Shown here: piece after piece, positions 33,455 through 45,022 of the stretch | Numbering within the stretch: the stretch's first letter is position 1 | Layout: the number at the start of each line of letters is the position of its first letter | NCBI GenBank assembly: GCA_029216955.1 | Contig: JANAVB010012074.1 | Location: 1 to 64,000, forward strand | DNA length: 64,000 nucleotides | Direction of reading: 5' to 3' | Source of the DNA: Iris pallida | Taxonomy: Eukaryota > Streptophyta > Magnoliopsida > Asparagales > Iridaceae | Program-made: the position numbers and the translations under genes | The notes under the pieces: model-generated | Databases searched by the model: none | The model's input: only the letters and a program-made list of their open reading frames with translations | Told to the model about the DNA's origin: nothing

Positions 33455-33760
33455 AATAGGCGATTACCCACGGTTATTACCGTGACAATTATTTTTCGTC
33501 ACGGTAATAACCGTCACGAGTGGGGCGTGGTTAATATTTAGTCACGGTAATAACCGTTACAAATATTTATTTTCGTCACGGTTATAACCGTTACAAATAT
33601 TTATTTTCGTCACGGTTATAACCGTTACAAATATTTATTTTCGTCACGGTTATTACTGTTACTAATTTTATCTTCATAAGAGTTATTACCGTTACAAAAA
33701 TGTGCTATTACGTTACTTATTTTTCACGTTTGTAACGGCTATAACCGTTACCAATATCCT
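33455..33760. repeat. CACTA-1 left subterminal repeats
   Basis: Four units start at 33,541, 33,575, 33,609 and 33,643, an exact 34-bp period, each holding CGGTTATAACCG or a variant palindrome. Related singles lie on either side. Subterminal repeats are transposase binding sites in En/Spm-type elements. Confidence 0.8.
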
Positions 33761-34440
33761 TTTTTGAAAGAAAAAAAAATTCAATATATTTTCCATTAAC
33801 CTATATTCAGAAGGCTTCAAAGCAATATGTAATCGAAGATGAACTCTTATCAATATGCACATAAATTCAAATTCATATATATTACAAGTTGAATACAACA
33901 TATAACATTACAAGATCTAAGCCTCAATATCAACACAAAGGAGAACCATTTCTCTTCTCAATTCAAATTCATATTACAATAGTTGAATACAACATATAAC
34001 ATTACAAGATCTAAGCCTCAATATCAACACAAAGGAGAACCATTCTCTTCGCAACACAAATGTAAGAGAAAGAAACATTCCTCTATGGCTCATCCCCGCC
34101 ATCTCAGCTATACCACCACCATGATTGTATTACAAACTGATACAAACATATATGTTGCCTGCGCATACACACCGAAATTGAAGTAATGATCTTTCCCTCC
34201 TCTATCTCCAATACTCAACTTGAGAGCACCGTCAACGAAGAACCTGAATTTCTCACTATACATCAGGAAGCAACATCTGGATTCTCTCATGGCACAGCAA
34301 CAACAATAGCAACAACTGTTGTTGCTGCTCTCCAAGAGGTGATGATGATGGCTCCTCCTCTATCCTTTGATCAGAGGGAGTGTGGACTAGTGAAGAGGAA
34401 TGACCAGAAAGGAGGGGGGATGGGTTGACTAGGTACGTAC

Positions 34441-34563
34441 TTCTTGGGGCTTAGAGCCTTCTCTCACAAGGACATTCTCAGCATGACAGTAGCTGGCCTC
34501 CCTTGCATGAACAATATCAATCATCATGGCCCATGAAACATTAATGATGTTAGTAGTGAATTC
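34441..34563 (-). pseudogene. Exon-like segment in CACTA-1, gene not recognised
   Basis: An open segment of about 40 codons, including INVSWAMMIDIVHAREASYC and VLVREGSKPQE, ends at a strong donor (GAA|GTACGT). The upstream border is uncertain. The peptide looks protein-like but I cannot assign a family. A further segment on the same strand at 34,180-34,280 (EKFRFFVDGALKLSIGDRGG) may be another. Confidence 0.35.
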
Positions 34564-35291
34564 TTATAGCAATCTGCATTATCTCATTAACTCAATAATT
34601 ATGTACATATAATAAACTAATTATCTGAAATTGTTAGACTTTAAGGATCACTATGACCTCAATATTGCTTCATGTGAAGATGTGCCTAGATATATCAAGG
34701 TACAAAGGAATCAAGTAACTAATATAAAATCCCAGGTATGAAGAGTTAATCTACATCATATTGAACATGGCATATATTTCCCATCTCCATCTATAGATAT
34801 CTATAAATATTCATGATAAAGAAGAGCAGGGGAAAAAAACTATATAAAGGCCACGATACACTGGCACTCAGTACTGAGTAATTAAGCAACTATGCCCATA
34901 CTTCAGTAGAAACAATGTAACAAAAACAAAATGAACAAGGATTAAAGAAGAAAAAGCTATCAAGTAAAAGTCCCACAACAACTCATGTTATATAGACTCA
35001 TCAGGTTATCCCGATGGTCGAACCCTGAAAAATGTTTTTCTTCTTGCCATGTCTAGAACCAAAATTCATGCCGCAAGTTGGTTCAATGTTAACATAAACT
35101 AACACTAGTAATCCATGTATGTAATAACCAAAAACTAGTACTTACCTGTGATAGTGTAATATTAGGACCAATCCTCCTCCAATTATGAATGCCTTCAAAC
35201 TTGCTCCTTCAAACACTTCCAAGACACTACCTTCAGGTTCTTGCTCAGAATTAGGCAGCCTTCAAGGAGACAAGAGTATATACTATCGTAC

Positions 35292-35474
35292 CTCGGATGC
35301 TTTATCACCAGCTGGACGACCCCTTAATTCTGCCAAGTAATAAACAACGTTCTCTTTATATTCTTCCAGTGAACCTCTTCCTTGAACTGCCCTGAGAACT
35401 GCAATAGGGACACTAAAACCGTACATGAAACACCATCCTCCAACTGCATTAATCTGTATCGTCTCGTGCTGAAT
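35292..35474 (-). pseudogene. 183-bp captured exon in CACTA-1, gene not recognised
   Basis: Exactly 61 open codons lie between an acceptor (TGACACAG, just above 35,474) and a donor (GAG|GTACGA, just below 35,292), phase 0 at both ends. The peptide has GGWCFMYGFSVPIAVLRAVQ, EYKENVVYYLAEL and RGRPAGDKASE. It is clearly protein-like, with no stop, so it is probably a fairly recent capture. I do not recognise the family. Confidence 0.55.
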
Positions 35475-37214
35475 CTGTGTCAGTGCAACATAGATGAATG
35501 CTCACATGCTCCGATTATATATGTCCCCAAGCCACATTCTTTGGTTTGCTTCATTCTTAAAACAGAAATTACATAAGAGCATATGTGGTGCGGGTGTTTG
35601 GAACAACCTTGGAAGTAGGTATCAGAGACATCTACAGGGTTAACCTATTTCTATTGACACACCTGTGGTTGTAGCAGTCCTTTGGAATGTATGTTGCAAT
35701 AGTACAGGCCTAGACAGTAAAAGGCGGTGGCTTATAGGCATGTGGTCTATGAGAGGTAAGTATGAACAAGGGTTGGTGTTCCTGCACAGGCAGGTAAGGT
35801 AATATTATGTGTATGTGTACGTGTGTCTGTGATATCAGGTAATTGCCTTATGTCTCGATAAGACTCCAGAATTTGAGTCGACATCTTATTGTTTGAACCT
35901 ATGTAGCCATAATAGGGTATTACCTACACAGGAAAAACTAAAGGAAATCAATATGAATATTGGTGCATAGGAGTCTGTGGGGTATCAGATATTGCTCTGT
36001 ATGCTAATAGCCTGGTACTCACACACGTTTTCCCTTACTGTGTTACACCTGTACATTTTCCTCAGTGTTCCTAGATGTTCATTTCAGTTACTGTTTGATT
36101 AGGTTAACCCTAGACAGTAAAAGGCGGTAGCTTTGTGTTAGCTTATAGGCATGTACAGTTTCATCACCACCATATCAATCAAGTTGGCAGAAAAATGGAT
36201 GAATGTCCCCGAATTACCGATGAAAATCATATTTACCATCCCCTTAGTTACCAGAGAAATTTTAAAGTAGCAAATTAGGAAGAAGATAGACAATACCGGA
36301 ATATCTCTTTCCTGAATACCAGTACCTGAGAAATTGGTGCAAAGAGCTCAATCAAAATCTGGGGCACTCAAGTTTGGATAGCATAGATGAAGCTCCTGCA
36401 GATTTGAATTGTCCAGGTTCAGAAAACCATATGGAAGAACATCTATATAAGTACATACTATTTACAACTCGACTGTGAACTTTTATAATTAACTTAGGTT
36501 ATTTGCAGATGACTTCCCTCAGTTGAGGCCTAACAGCAACTCTATGTAACTGTGTTACAAATAGATAAATATTCAGCTCAATATTAACCAAACGTAAAAG
36601 TTTCTCAGTTGAACATATTGTCTTATAACAATAGAGAACATGTTTGTCTCCACAACATGCGGTGATTGGAAACTGTTTAAACAATAGAAACCTTGCATGG
36701 CAGAACATGATACTACCATGCATAACTCTCAAACTGGACAATTTATCATTTAGCCCTTCTCATCATCATCTTTTTTATCGTATACGTTATAACATAAGAG
36801 TGAGAGGAAACATAGAAAACGTAATTTGTAGTTTTCCATAAAACCTCTATTTAAACTTTAAAGAAGGATGGTTGTGGGGAAGATTGCTAAGGATGTTTAT
36901 CACCGACAGTAAGACAGAGAGAGGTAGTGAATTTTCAAGTAAAATTTAAAGCAGTATTGAAATTTAGCCTACAGATACTCTCTAAAAGATAAATGTTAAT
37001 ACTTTTAGATACTGTATGCAGTGCAGCAATAGTTCATCCTACATCATTTACTGGCATGAGAAGTCACATATTTATGCTGCCTATTCATAAAGTTTATAAA
37101 TGTAATTGAATTAACATGCCTCAGCACTAACAGATTAATTTAAACACATCCCAATGTAGCAAGATATATATGCAATAAGCAGGTAAGGAAACCATAAATA
37201 TTCAAATGGTGTAC

Positions 37215-37722
37215 CAGAGTGTAAGGATCCTTCGCCATTTGAGTAGAACTTCGCCTGAACCTATCTTTTCTGGGAACAATTGTACCTGCCTTCTGGAAAC
37301 TAGGTATGCTGTCTTCGAAAACTTCAAGTTTGTGATAGGTACCTCCAGCATATGCAAGTCCATTTTTCAGATTGTACCACGACTGTTGACCAGGCAAATA
37401 AACCGATACAGATTTCTGCCCCTGCACGATATTAGAAGTAAATCCAATAGACATTACGTGTTTGCAATTAGAAAATAATCACACAACTGATAATGTAATC
37501 ATGTAGGATACCTGTTCATAAATCCCCTGGACAAGGAGACTTTCTCCAACCATAAAAGCCTCGCCATTGTTAAATGTTTCTTTGTCATCAGGGAACTCCA
37601 GCCACAAAGGACGCATTATAGGGATGCCACTTACACTAGCCTCTCTAAATAGAGTGTAGTAATATGGTAACAACGAGTAACGAATGTGTATTGCCTCCCT
37701 CATCAAAGCAGTGTTTCTTTCT
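37215..37722 (-). pseudogene. Captured glucosidase II alpha (GH31) fragment, two exons
   Basis: Exon a (37,722-37,512) encodes RNTALMREAIHIRYSLLPYY, then FREASVSGIPIMRPLWLEFP and EAFMVGESLLVQGIYEQ. Exon b (37,421-37,215) encodes KSVSVYLPGQQSWYNL, FQKAGTIVPRKDRFRRSS and DPYTL. Both have canonical borders (CAG|, |GTATCC, GCAG|, |GTACAC). Together they match the region after the catalytic domain of glycosyl hydrolase family 31, glucosidase II alpha, the ER enzyme that trims glucose from N-glycans. The parent intron between them is kept, which shows capture at DNA level. The catalytic part is missing. Exon a has stayed fully open. Confidence 0.85.
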
Positions 37723-39057
37723 CTGTATCATTGTGTCCAAAAAAAATAAAAGTCGAAGAAAATAATCACTAAAAGAGAAAAGAACAATCATATGTAACCA
37801 ATTTTTAACTGATAATCCGGTAACTAAATAGTCTATACATCCAAACTTCTAAAGCGCTGAGGGATAAACAAACATCCAAAAAGAAAGGATTTTATAGCTA
37901 CTAATTTGCAATGTATCAATTAAATCATAAAACTACATTGCGCTACAATGCTCAAGTATTATCTTCTAAAACTTACTTCTCAGTCTTCTTTCTTCTATTT
38001 TTTCACCAACTTCTGTGCCCATTCACCAATAAACAACTTCTGTAGACTAGTATATATAATATATAATATATAATATTATATATATAGATATTAACAACTT
38101 TCCATGAATTTTGGATTTCTGCTGTCAAAGCTATAGAATTAACTCTTGTTCTACTGTTATTTACTAACCTCATAATGAATAAAAATAATGGAATGAAAAT
38201 TTGCAGCGCAATGGAGGAGATAGCTAGTTAGACATACAAATTTATAAGAAAACATATATAAACTGACATTTTCAAACATTCAATTCAAACATTCAACACC
38301 TAATATAGAAATATCTGCAAGCACAGCACATCTTACTAAAGTCAAGGCCACAAGGATAAAAAAAATACTTACCTGACATCTTGAACATGTTTCATAAGGC
38401 AGTAAATGTGTGTTATTTATATATATCAAGGTTTCCTGGGAATTACCTGAACATTTAAAAGGCATTGCAGTAAATATTACAAACGAAAAGAAAGAAAGTA
38501 GTGAAAGACTCATCCAAAGAAATAGCATTGAGTATCAGAATTATGCAAATCAGTATATACCTTTAATTCTACAACGAATAAAAAGCAGAACTGATCATTC
38601 AAGTCATCTTTTTTCTAAATGCAGTTTGAGAGCATGTGTATCATTGTCTATGATCTGTGGAAGTTGGAACTTCTTTCAAAATAAATACTTATTAGATCAC
38701 TTAAGGGCTCTAGAACAACAAAGTGAAGCTCCTCAAGGCAACAAAAGACGTCAAAGAAATAATATCTCCATCAGAATCCAATGTTATCTACCAAATGTGT
38801 AATGTTACAATAATGTTAGTCTTTATTTATTTAACGATAAAAACCTTGCCCAATAAATGTATGTAGTTATTTTGTACAGAGGTATGCGACATTATATACC
38901 AATCAAATGCCTTTTTTCCAATAAAAACCCTGCAGTTTTCTGCTTACTTTCTCATAATTTCAGTAAGTGGCGATAAGATATATCCTCTAGCACATTGTCA
39001 TTACAACATTGTGCAATTTTTCTTCTTTTTGTATTTTGGGAAGCAGTTGTGATTTAA

Positions 39058-39585
39058 TTAACAGATAATTTCACCATTACTTAACATATTACCATGAAAC
39101 TGCTTACCAAGAGGTAATGTCATCAAGTGTGCACAAGCTGGCATTATATTAGAGAAGGTGACAGCTATGACTTTTATTTTGGAGAGAAGCATCCAACGAA
39201 GGCACAAGCCCTTCATCGAATATTCCGGTCTGCACGCACCCTGCTTATAGGATTCCATGTGATGGCGACGGGATCCCATAAGAGGTGGAACACAGGTAGA
39301 GAATAGTCCACCCTTGTGCACTTTGCATACATATCAACCCTGCTGACAAAAACATTGAAAGCAACTCCATTTATCACAACATACATATGGATATGCATAC
39401 CTTGGCGACATCCACAAATTCAGCAAAGATGCAAAAATGGTCGACAGAGTAAACGAGTCAGGCATCAACCTAGACGTGCCCATCCCTCTCACCATAGCCA
39501 CAACTTCCTTATACGATCTGTTCTCTGCATTGGTGGCAATCACAATATTCCAGGAAACAACATCCCTTTCCGGCATTGAATCCAT
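39058..39585 (-). pseudogene. Captured PPR-protein fragment, frameshifted
   Basis: The pentatricopeptide pattern runs through shifting frames: MPERDVVSWNIVIA, then PDSFTLSTIFAS, then VFVSRVDMYAKC with RVDYSLPVFHLLWDP, then SKIKVIAVTFSNIMPACAHL with GKQFHGNML. These are consecutive repeats of the PLS class, found in plant organelle RNA-editing and processing factors. At least two indels break the frame, so it looks older or less constrained than the other captured pieces. No start or C-terminal domain. Confidence 0.78.
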
Positions 39586-40602
39586 ATACTAATTCGTGTT
39601 TATTTCTATGCAACCTAGCATATAACTAATGTTGCACTATACCTGAGTATAGTTTAGCCAACATGCCCAAACTGGAAGAAAGAAGCTAATGAAAATTACA
39701 TTTAAATGTTTCAGGGAGCCAAATTTTGCTAGCATTTCTTGAATAAAGTTTTTGTCTTATGTCCAACACTTTTGCATATAACCCACAATTCCAGATTTCT
39801 CAAATCAATAAGCAACTTTTTGCCACATAACTGCAGTAAATGCAAGAACAAATTTAATAACCAACTTTTTGCCACATAACTTTTTGCTTAAACGTAACTG
39901 CAGTAAATGCAAGAACAAATTTAATGGGCAATATTACAAACAACAGGCATGCAGCTTTCTCAAATCAATAAGCAACTTTTGCCACATAAACTCAAGTAGC
40001 ATATATGTGTTCAGTTACCTTGTTGCAGATGTAACATATTGCAAAGTTATAGCAAGTTGCAAAAGATGAAAATAAGATGAACTATTCCATACCACAATTT
40101 TGATAGTAACCCTTCTGTCACAATTAGGACAAGATCAAAATCTAATGTATAGCGATGAAAGAGGATATTACCTGATGGAGACATGCACGTGAATGCAAAT
40201 AATGTCAGGTGACTTCCAATGAAAAGGATCCACGGTCCACAAAATCCCTATTGAATATATGTGGGTTATGGTCTGATGGAAGCCTATTGAGTTTGAATAT
40301 ATTTAATAAATCAAATAAAAGCAATTGTTTAAATAGAGATACTTTTAGTTTCATAAACAAAGTAAGCTAACAAGAAGCTGACTCAACTTAAATTTAAAAC
40401 AGTAAGAAGACCATCACATCAGCTAAAAGATAGACTTCCTAGTCATATGCAAGCAAACATGCTGATAGACTTTATCAGTCTCAAATCTTCTTGAGACATA
40501 ACAAAGTGTATTACAAGTGGAGGACTTCTCTAATCAGGATATCAATATAATTTGATTCCATTAAAATAAGAACAAAACATACAGTAATGTAAACTCTTAC
40601 AC

Positions 40603-40724
40603 CTTCCTTGCCATGTACATCACCATAAACTATCAACTTGCTGCCATTTGGAATGGTAATATCAACAAGTGAAGGCATAGAGCATAAAATTTCCCTGGTT
40701 TGTAAGATGATCTCGTAGGCATAC
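40603..40724 (-). pseudogene. Captured protein phosphatase 5-like exon
   Basis: Acceptor CTTTCTCAG| at 40,725 is followed by YAYEIILQTREIL, MPSLVDITIP and GSKLIVYGDVHGK. This corresponds to the start of the catalytic domain of PP5-type Ser/Thr phosphatases (family GDVHGQ, a metal-binding motif; plants have one PP5 with an N-terminal TPR). A GT donor follows at 40,602. The family residue after VHG is Gln, here Lys; the Cys before GDVHG is Tyr. Only this exon is present. Confidence 0.75.
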
Positions 40725-42074
40725 CTGAGAAAGCACAAACAATTTGACGTGTTGGTTGGTTGAAGTAAAGAAAATTTGAAGACAATTTTAAGCTAAATTC
40801 AAATGTGTATAGCAGCTATTACTATTAGCACGCACCTTTTATGTAAGCATTTCAGATTCCTAAAATCATCAGTCAATTTTTTTTATAAAATTCAAGGTTA
40901 TCACTTCCCCTCATATTCTTGCACCAGTATAGTGTGAGAAAGACAATGAGAATATCCTTGTAGATACAAACAGTGAAGAAAAAAAACAACCTGACAAGAA
41001 CAACCATCTTTGCACAGTCGTATAAATGTCATAACCTATTTTGTCAACCATGAATCTAGATACATTAACCTACCAATGGATTCCTTTATCCAATGTTAAA
41101 CCACATGTTCTATTGGAAAATGATGAGGATTTTGCATATTTCTTGATGGTCATCAACATAGAAGGCAAACAAAGAACATGGATGCTGAGTTGACTATGGA
41201 ATGGGGAAAGTCCCCATAGTCATTGCCATATGACCATTACAAGAACACAGCGCAAGAGAATCCTCTATATCAAGAAAAGAAAAAAAATACTAAAAATTGA
41301 TAATACATATATAAAAATACAAACATCTTTAACTGGAAATAGGTCCCAACAAATTGAAACTTAAAAGCATGATTTCTTGTGAGCTTTTACTTTCAAACAG
41401 ATTGAGCTCCCTCGGGTTAAAACTTGACTTAAACACAGGACTGAACTATGTTCAAGTCATTAAAAGATTTTCTTAAATTTGATTAACTCATTCTCCGAGT
41501 AAGACTATTGGTCTCAGAAGACATACAGTGACTGTCATAGTTGAACAACAACGTCACAGTTTGAAAGTCAGCGTGTTAATCTAAAAATATCCCCCAATGG
41601 ATAAAGGAGAAGTTGAATATTTATCAGTCAAACTAGTTATGGTAATGTCAAAACAACTACAGAAAAAACTAATGTAATATGATTTTCTCAACCTAAGATC
41701 CTGGGTTCTATTTGGACAACAAAGGGTCTCAAAAATTGCAAGACAAAATATTAGGATAGAAGGACGCATAACTACACCAATATTCTAAAGTTAATTTCCA
41801 CAAATTGATCTCAACACAATGGCTCTAGAAATGTGAACAGAAACTATCAGCGGTCAAGGCGAAGATATGAGAAAGAACTGAGCATCTCAAGATGTAATAC
41901 TATATATTAGTATAACAACAATAAGGCCTAATCTAATTATTCAGGTGATTAGTTAGATATTATAGACCAAATTGCTAATTGTAAAATCCTGACAACATAG
42001 TACAACTAGCCGCTTGAACAAAGTTGTATGCTCTAAACAAAATTTAGAATTAGAACTGAATAGAAAGTTAGTAC

Positions 42075-42140
42075 CTTGTCCCTGAATGTCGGAAAGTAGC
42101 TCACAACAGCCTTTACTGTGGTGCACATCTGACCATTGTT
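42075..42140 (-). pseudogene. 66-bp exon-like segment in CACTA-1
   Basis: Acceptor TTTTTAG|, then 22 open codons containing GQMCTTVKAVVSYFPTFRDK, then donor AAG|GTACTA; phase 0 at both ends. I do not recognise the family. It could be chance, but its phase agrees with the upstream segment at 42,662-42,757. Confidence 0.4.
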
Positions 42141-42661
42141 CTAAAAATCACATCATTAGTGTTAGAATGGACCGAACTAAAGTTTGATTGACTCCAGAAG
42201 CAATAGAACTAACCGCTTCAGACATGTATGATTGTCCATTTTGTTAACAATGGGGGAGAGAGTCCCATCGTAGTCTAGGAACCACCTATATTTAGGTCAT
42301 CGAACATCTTGAGAGCAGATGAATGCTTCCTCTGTATAATAAAAGACCCACCTATATTTAGGTCCCTTCAAAAACTAAGGAAAAAAATAGATTTTTATGA
42401 ATCTTAAGAACTAACTGTCCACAAGTCGACCTCGTCTGCGATGTCAGGGGAGGAGGCGAGCGCGGCACCGGCTCTACCGTCGGTTCGCCGAGGAGGCACT
42501 CATCAAGTCGACCAACGCATTGATCATCCTACCGCGGGACCCAACTTCGAGGTGCCCCATGTTCTTCTTCTTCCCCCTGACGCGTCGGTACTGGATGTGC
42601 ATTCCCAGTGCTGGAGAAGAAGACTAAGCCCTAATTAAACTAAAATCAAACAAGCACGTAC

Positions 42662-42757
42662 CTTTGTAGCTTTGCCGAAGATGCAGGTCTTCCAGCCTCT
42701 TCGCTGCTTTGCCGGTGATGGAGGAGTGCCGGTCATAGCAGGCGGCATGGAAGACAT
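42662..42757 (-). CDS. Candidate first exon near the right end of CACTA-1
   Basis: ATG at 42,757 after a CT-rich leader (42,760-42,830) opens 32 codons: Ser/Pro-rich, then basic (AKQRRGWKTCIFGKATK). It ends exactly at a codon border with donor AAG|GTACGTG. Its position near the terminus, upstream of the other exon-like pieces on the same strand, suits the first exon of a chimeric transcript. A GC-rich segment at 42,430-42,610 may hold a further exon. Function unknown. Confidence 0.4.
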
Positions 42758-42904
42758 CAAGTAGAAGCGAGAGAGAGAGAGGGAGAGAGAGAAAGGAAAG
42801 GGAATAATGAAAATACAGTGCAGGAATTGGGAATTTTTTCCATGCTAACACTTTGCTGCTTTCTCACGTGGAATACATGTGATTTACTTTTTAATTTTTT
42901 AATA

Positions 42905-43060
42905 TTCTTTGTTACGGTTTTTACTGTCACAAAAGTTATAAAAATAATAAAATTATAAAATTAGAATTTTAGTAACGCTTGTTCAATTATTGTAACGATT
43001 ATTACCGTTACAAGATTGTCACGGTAATAACCGTTACTAATTAAAAAAAATGATGTGTTG
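42905..43060. repeat. CACTA-1 right subterminal repeats
   Basis: Inverted and direct copies of TTACGGTTTTTACTGTCAC, ATTATTACCGTTAC and GTCACGGTAATAACCGTTAC, matching the left array in motif. Confidence 0.75.
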
Positions 43061-43084
43061 CAATTTGCTTGTTTTGGTGTAGTG

Positions 43085-45022
43085 TCCTTGAAGTTCTTAG
43101 GAATATAGTTAGAGTAATTTAACGACTGCGATGGCTAAACAGAAGCGCATTGTCGCCAATTATCTGGAAGGGAGAATGTTGGTTCACTGCAGCCAGCAGC
43201 GCACTGGCGAGCCACAACCTATAGAATTGAAATCATTTTGAAGAATTATAGTTTATGGAACATTGCTAAAACTATGTCCTAGTTGACCTCTTTAGATCTT
43301 AGATGCCCTTGTGTCAATATAAAGTAGAGTACCTGATAGCTTATCACATCTGAATCACGAAACCAAGGGTTTACCACAGCCAGAATATATGGGCGAGGTA
43401 TAATTCTCGGTAAAATGACTTAGACGTGATTACAAGTTTAGGATACTATAGAAAGATGCCCTATGTGCCCCATAAGATCCAAAGCCAATACTAGCTAGTG
43501 AAAGTTCTGTAAGTTGAGTAGCATGTCTCCCAACCTAGCATTATGTGGTCCTTATGATCTATTGACGAGGTAATTGACCGACACTAATAAGTTACCTAGA
43601 ACATAGAATCTAGAGTTCCATAACCCATTAGTCGACCAAGGCCTTATGGATAGGAAGATAGTAGGATGAATGTATAAGCAAGAACACCAGGTAAGATTTT
43701 TGATTCTCTCAAAACTCGAACTACTTGTGCCTCCTTTCCAAAAATCTCGCCTACTTATATTTTGACTATCTTGACCAATGCTGCTATTATAGCCTAGTTT
43801 TGCAAGCTTACTCTTTTATCGAGCTTGATTCGAGACATGTTTATTGGAGACGCCCGCTAACATATTGTCTAATCAGAATCATTGTATTACGGTCTGATCA
43901 ACCATGATGCATTTTGTTCGCTCTTCATCTAATTACCTTACGTGGATTGAGATGTAGATGTCTTTAGGATCTCATCCGCGACTGCTTTGACAATTCCTCT
44001 TGAATTATACATTCGCCTTTGAATCACGTAATTGTATTCAGTGACATCATTCTTGAACTCTTTATTGTTTTTGGTCTTTCACTGATTTGGAAAGACGAAA
44101 GCTCGTAATTGATAGATAGATAGAGAGTATTCCCCATGGCTATGATAGTTGTATACGCAAGTGTAGCTACCATCGGCAAGCCCTGTGACTGGAACCTTGC
44201 CTTGAGTTACTCGTCCTCCCTTTGATACTAAACCTACTATCTTGATCTTCTAGTCATTGGAGTCTGAGAATGATTAGGATATTTCCCTTGATCTAATGCC
44301 AACCTAGGAGACTACCTATTCTCAAGAAACCAAATGTTGTGAGCCTCTAATCATTTGTTTGAAGCTTGATTTAACTAGATCCCTTGTGACAATAGTCTGG
44401 CAGGTTTGACACAAATAGAAATTCATGACTCAGTTGTTAGAAATATTTTTATATGATATGCCTTAGAGTTGGTTACCCCGTCAATAACTCTTGTATACTA
44501 TAGACGAGTAGATCGTTCTCCTATTATCGACCATATGTCATTGTACACACTCGTTTTCCATTTATTGAGGAACGATCCTTGACCTGACTTATATCTACTG
44601 TATTCCGTTATGCCGTGCCTTATTCTTTACTAACAAGAGTCGAGGTATAATATCCGGACTTTGGAATCCTTCTAACTCCATTATTCCTAAAACCATATCC
44701 TAGCTTCTAAGGTGGGTAGACTGTAAGCCTTCTAAAATTTTAGGATATACAAGAATTACCGATTTATTAGAATAAATTCCATTAGGATGATAATTAGTGC
44801 CCCATGGACTCCCAATTTTCCATTTAGATTATTTTGTGTCCCCGACCGTGTCACTAATATTCGGAGCACGAGACCAGCTGTTACCTTCCAACAAATTTAA
44901 TATGAAAGATCTAGACAAGTCCACCTTCATATAGGTATATCATCTCCCACTCAAACCCGTCCCCTTGTACTCTATTTTTGTGCTACGAGTTTCAGGTTAA
45001 AAGGACTAGCTATAACCCTTAC
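43085..45022 (+). repeat. LARD internal region, part 2
   Basis: Continues part 1 after CACTA-1; the first 500 bp align with 63,477-64,000. Apart from the short frame at 43,131-43,241 no gene is seen. It ends with CTTAC, the target of the solo LTR. Confidence 0.8.
43131..43241 (+). CDS. 36-codon ORF kept in both LARD copies
   Basis: The peptide starts MAKQKRIVANYLEGRMLVHC and ends IELKSF. The copy at 63,523-63,633 has the same length, start and stop, with several amino-acid changes. It may be a relic of a gag start or chance; the codon borders are kept in spite of substitutions. No family recognised. Confidence 0.25.
   Translation: MAKQKRIVANYLEGRMLVHCSQQRTGEPQPIELKSF

Larger units (their letters stand above)
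33444..43084 (-). mobile_element. CACTA-1: CACTA transposon carrying captured host exons
   Basis: The termini CACTACACCA and TGGTGTAGTG are perfect 10-bp inverted repeats, flanked by the 3-bp duplication TCC (33,441-33,443 and 43,085-43,087). The second LARD copy supplies the empty site, one TCC at 63,477-63,479. Subterminal arrays of the GTCACGGTNATNACCGTTAC type lie at both ends. No TNP2-type transposase is recognisable, so it is non-autonomous. Inside, exon-like pieces of at least three host genes lie on one strand, with intron-like sequence between (see 34,441-42,757). Stretches between the listed exons show nothing recognisable. Confidence 0.93.

Noticed and set aside
38280..38802. Open frames in CACTA-1 (38,280-38,528 minus and 38,410-38,802 plus)
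   Set aside because: No recognisable motifs or coherent splice borders; treated as intron-like filler between captured exons.
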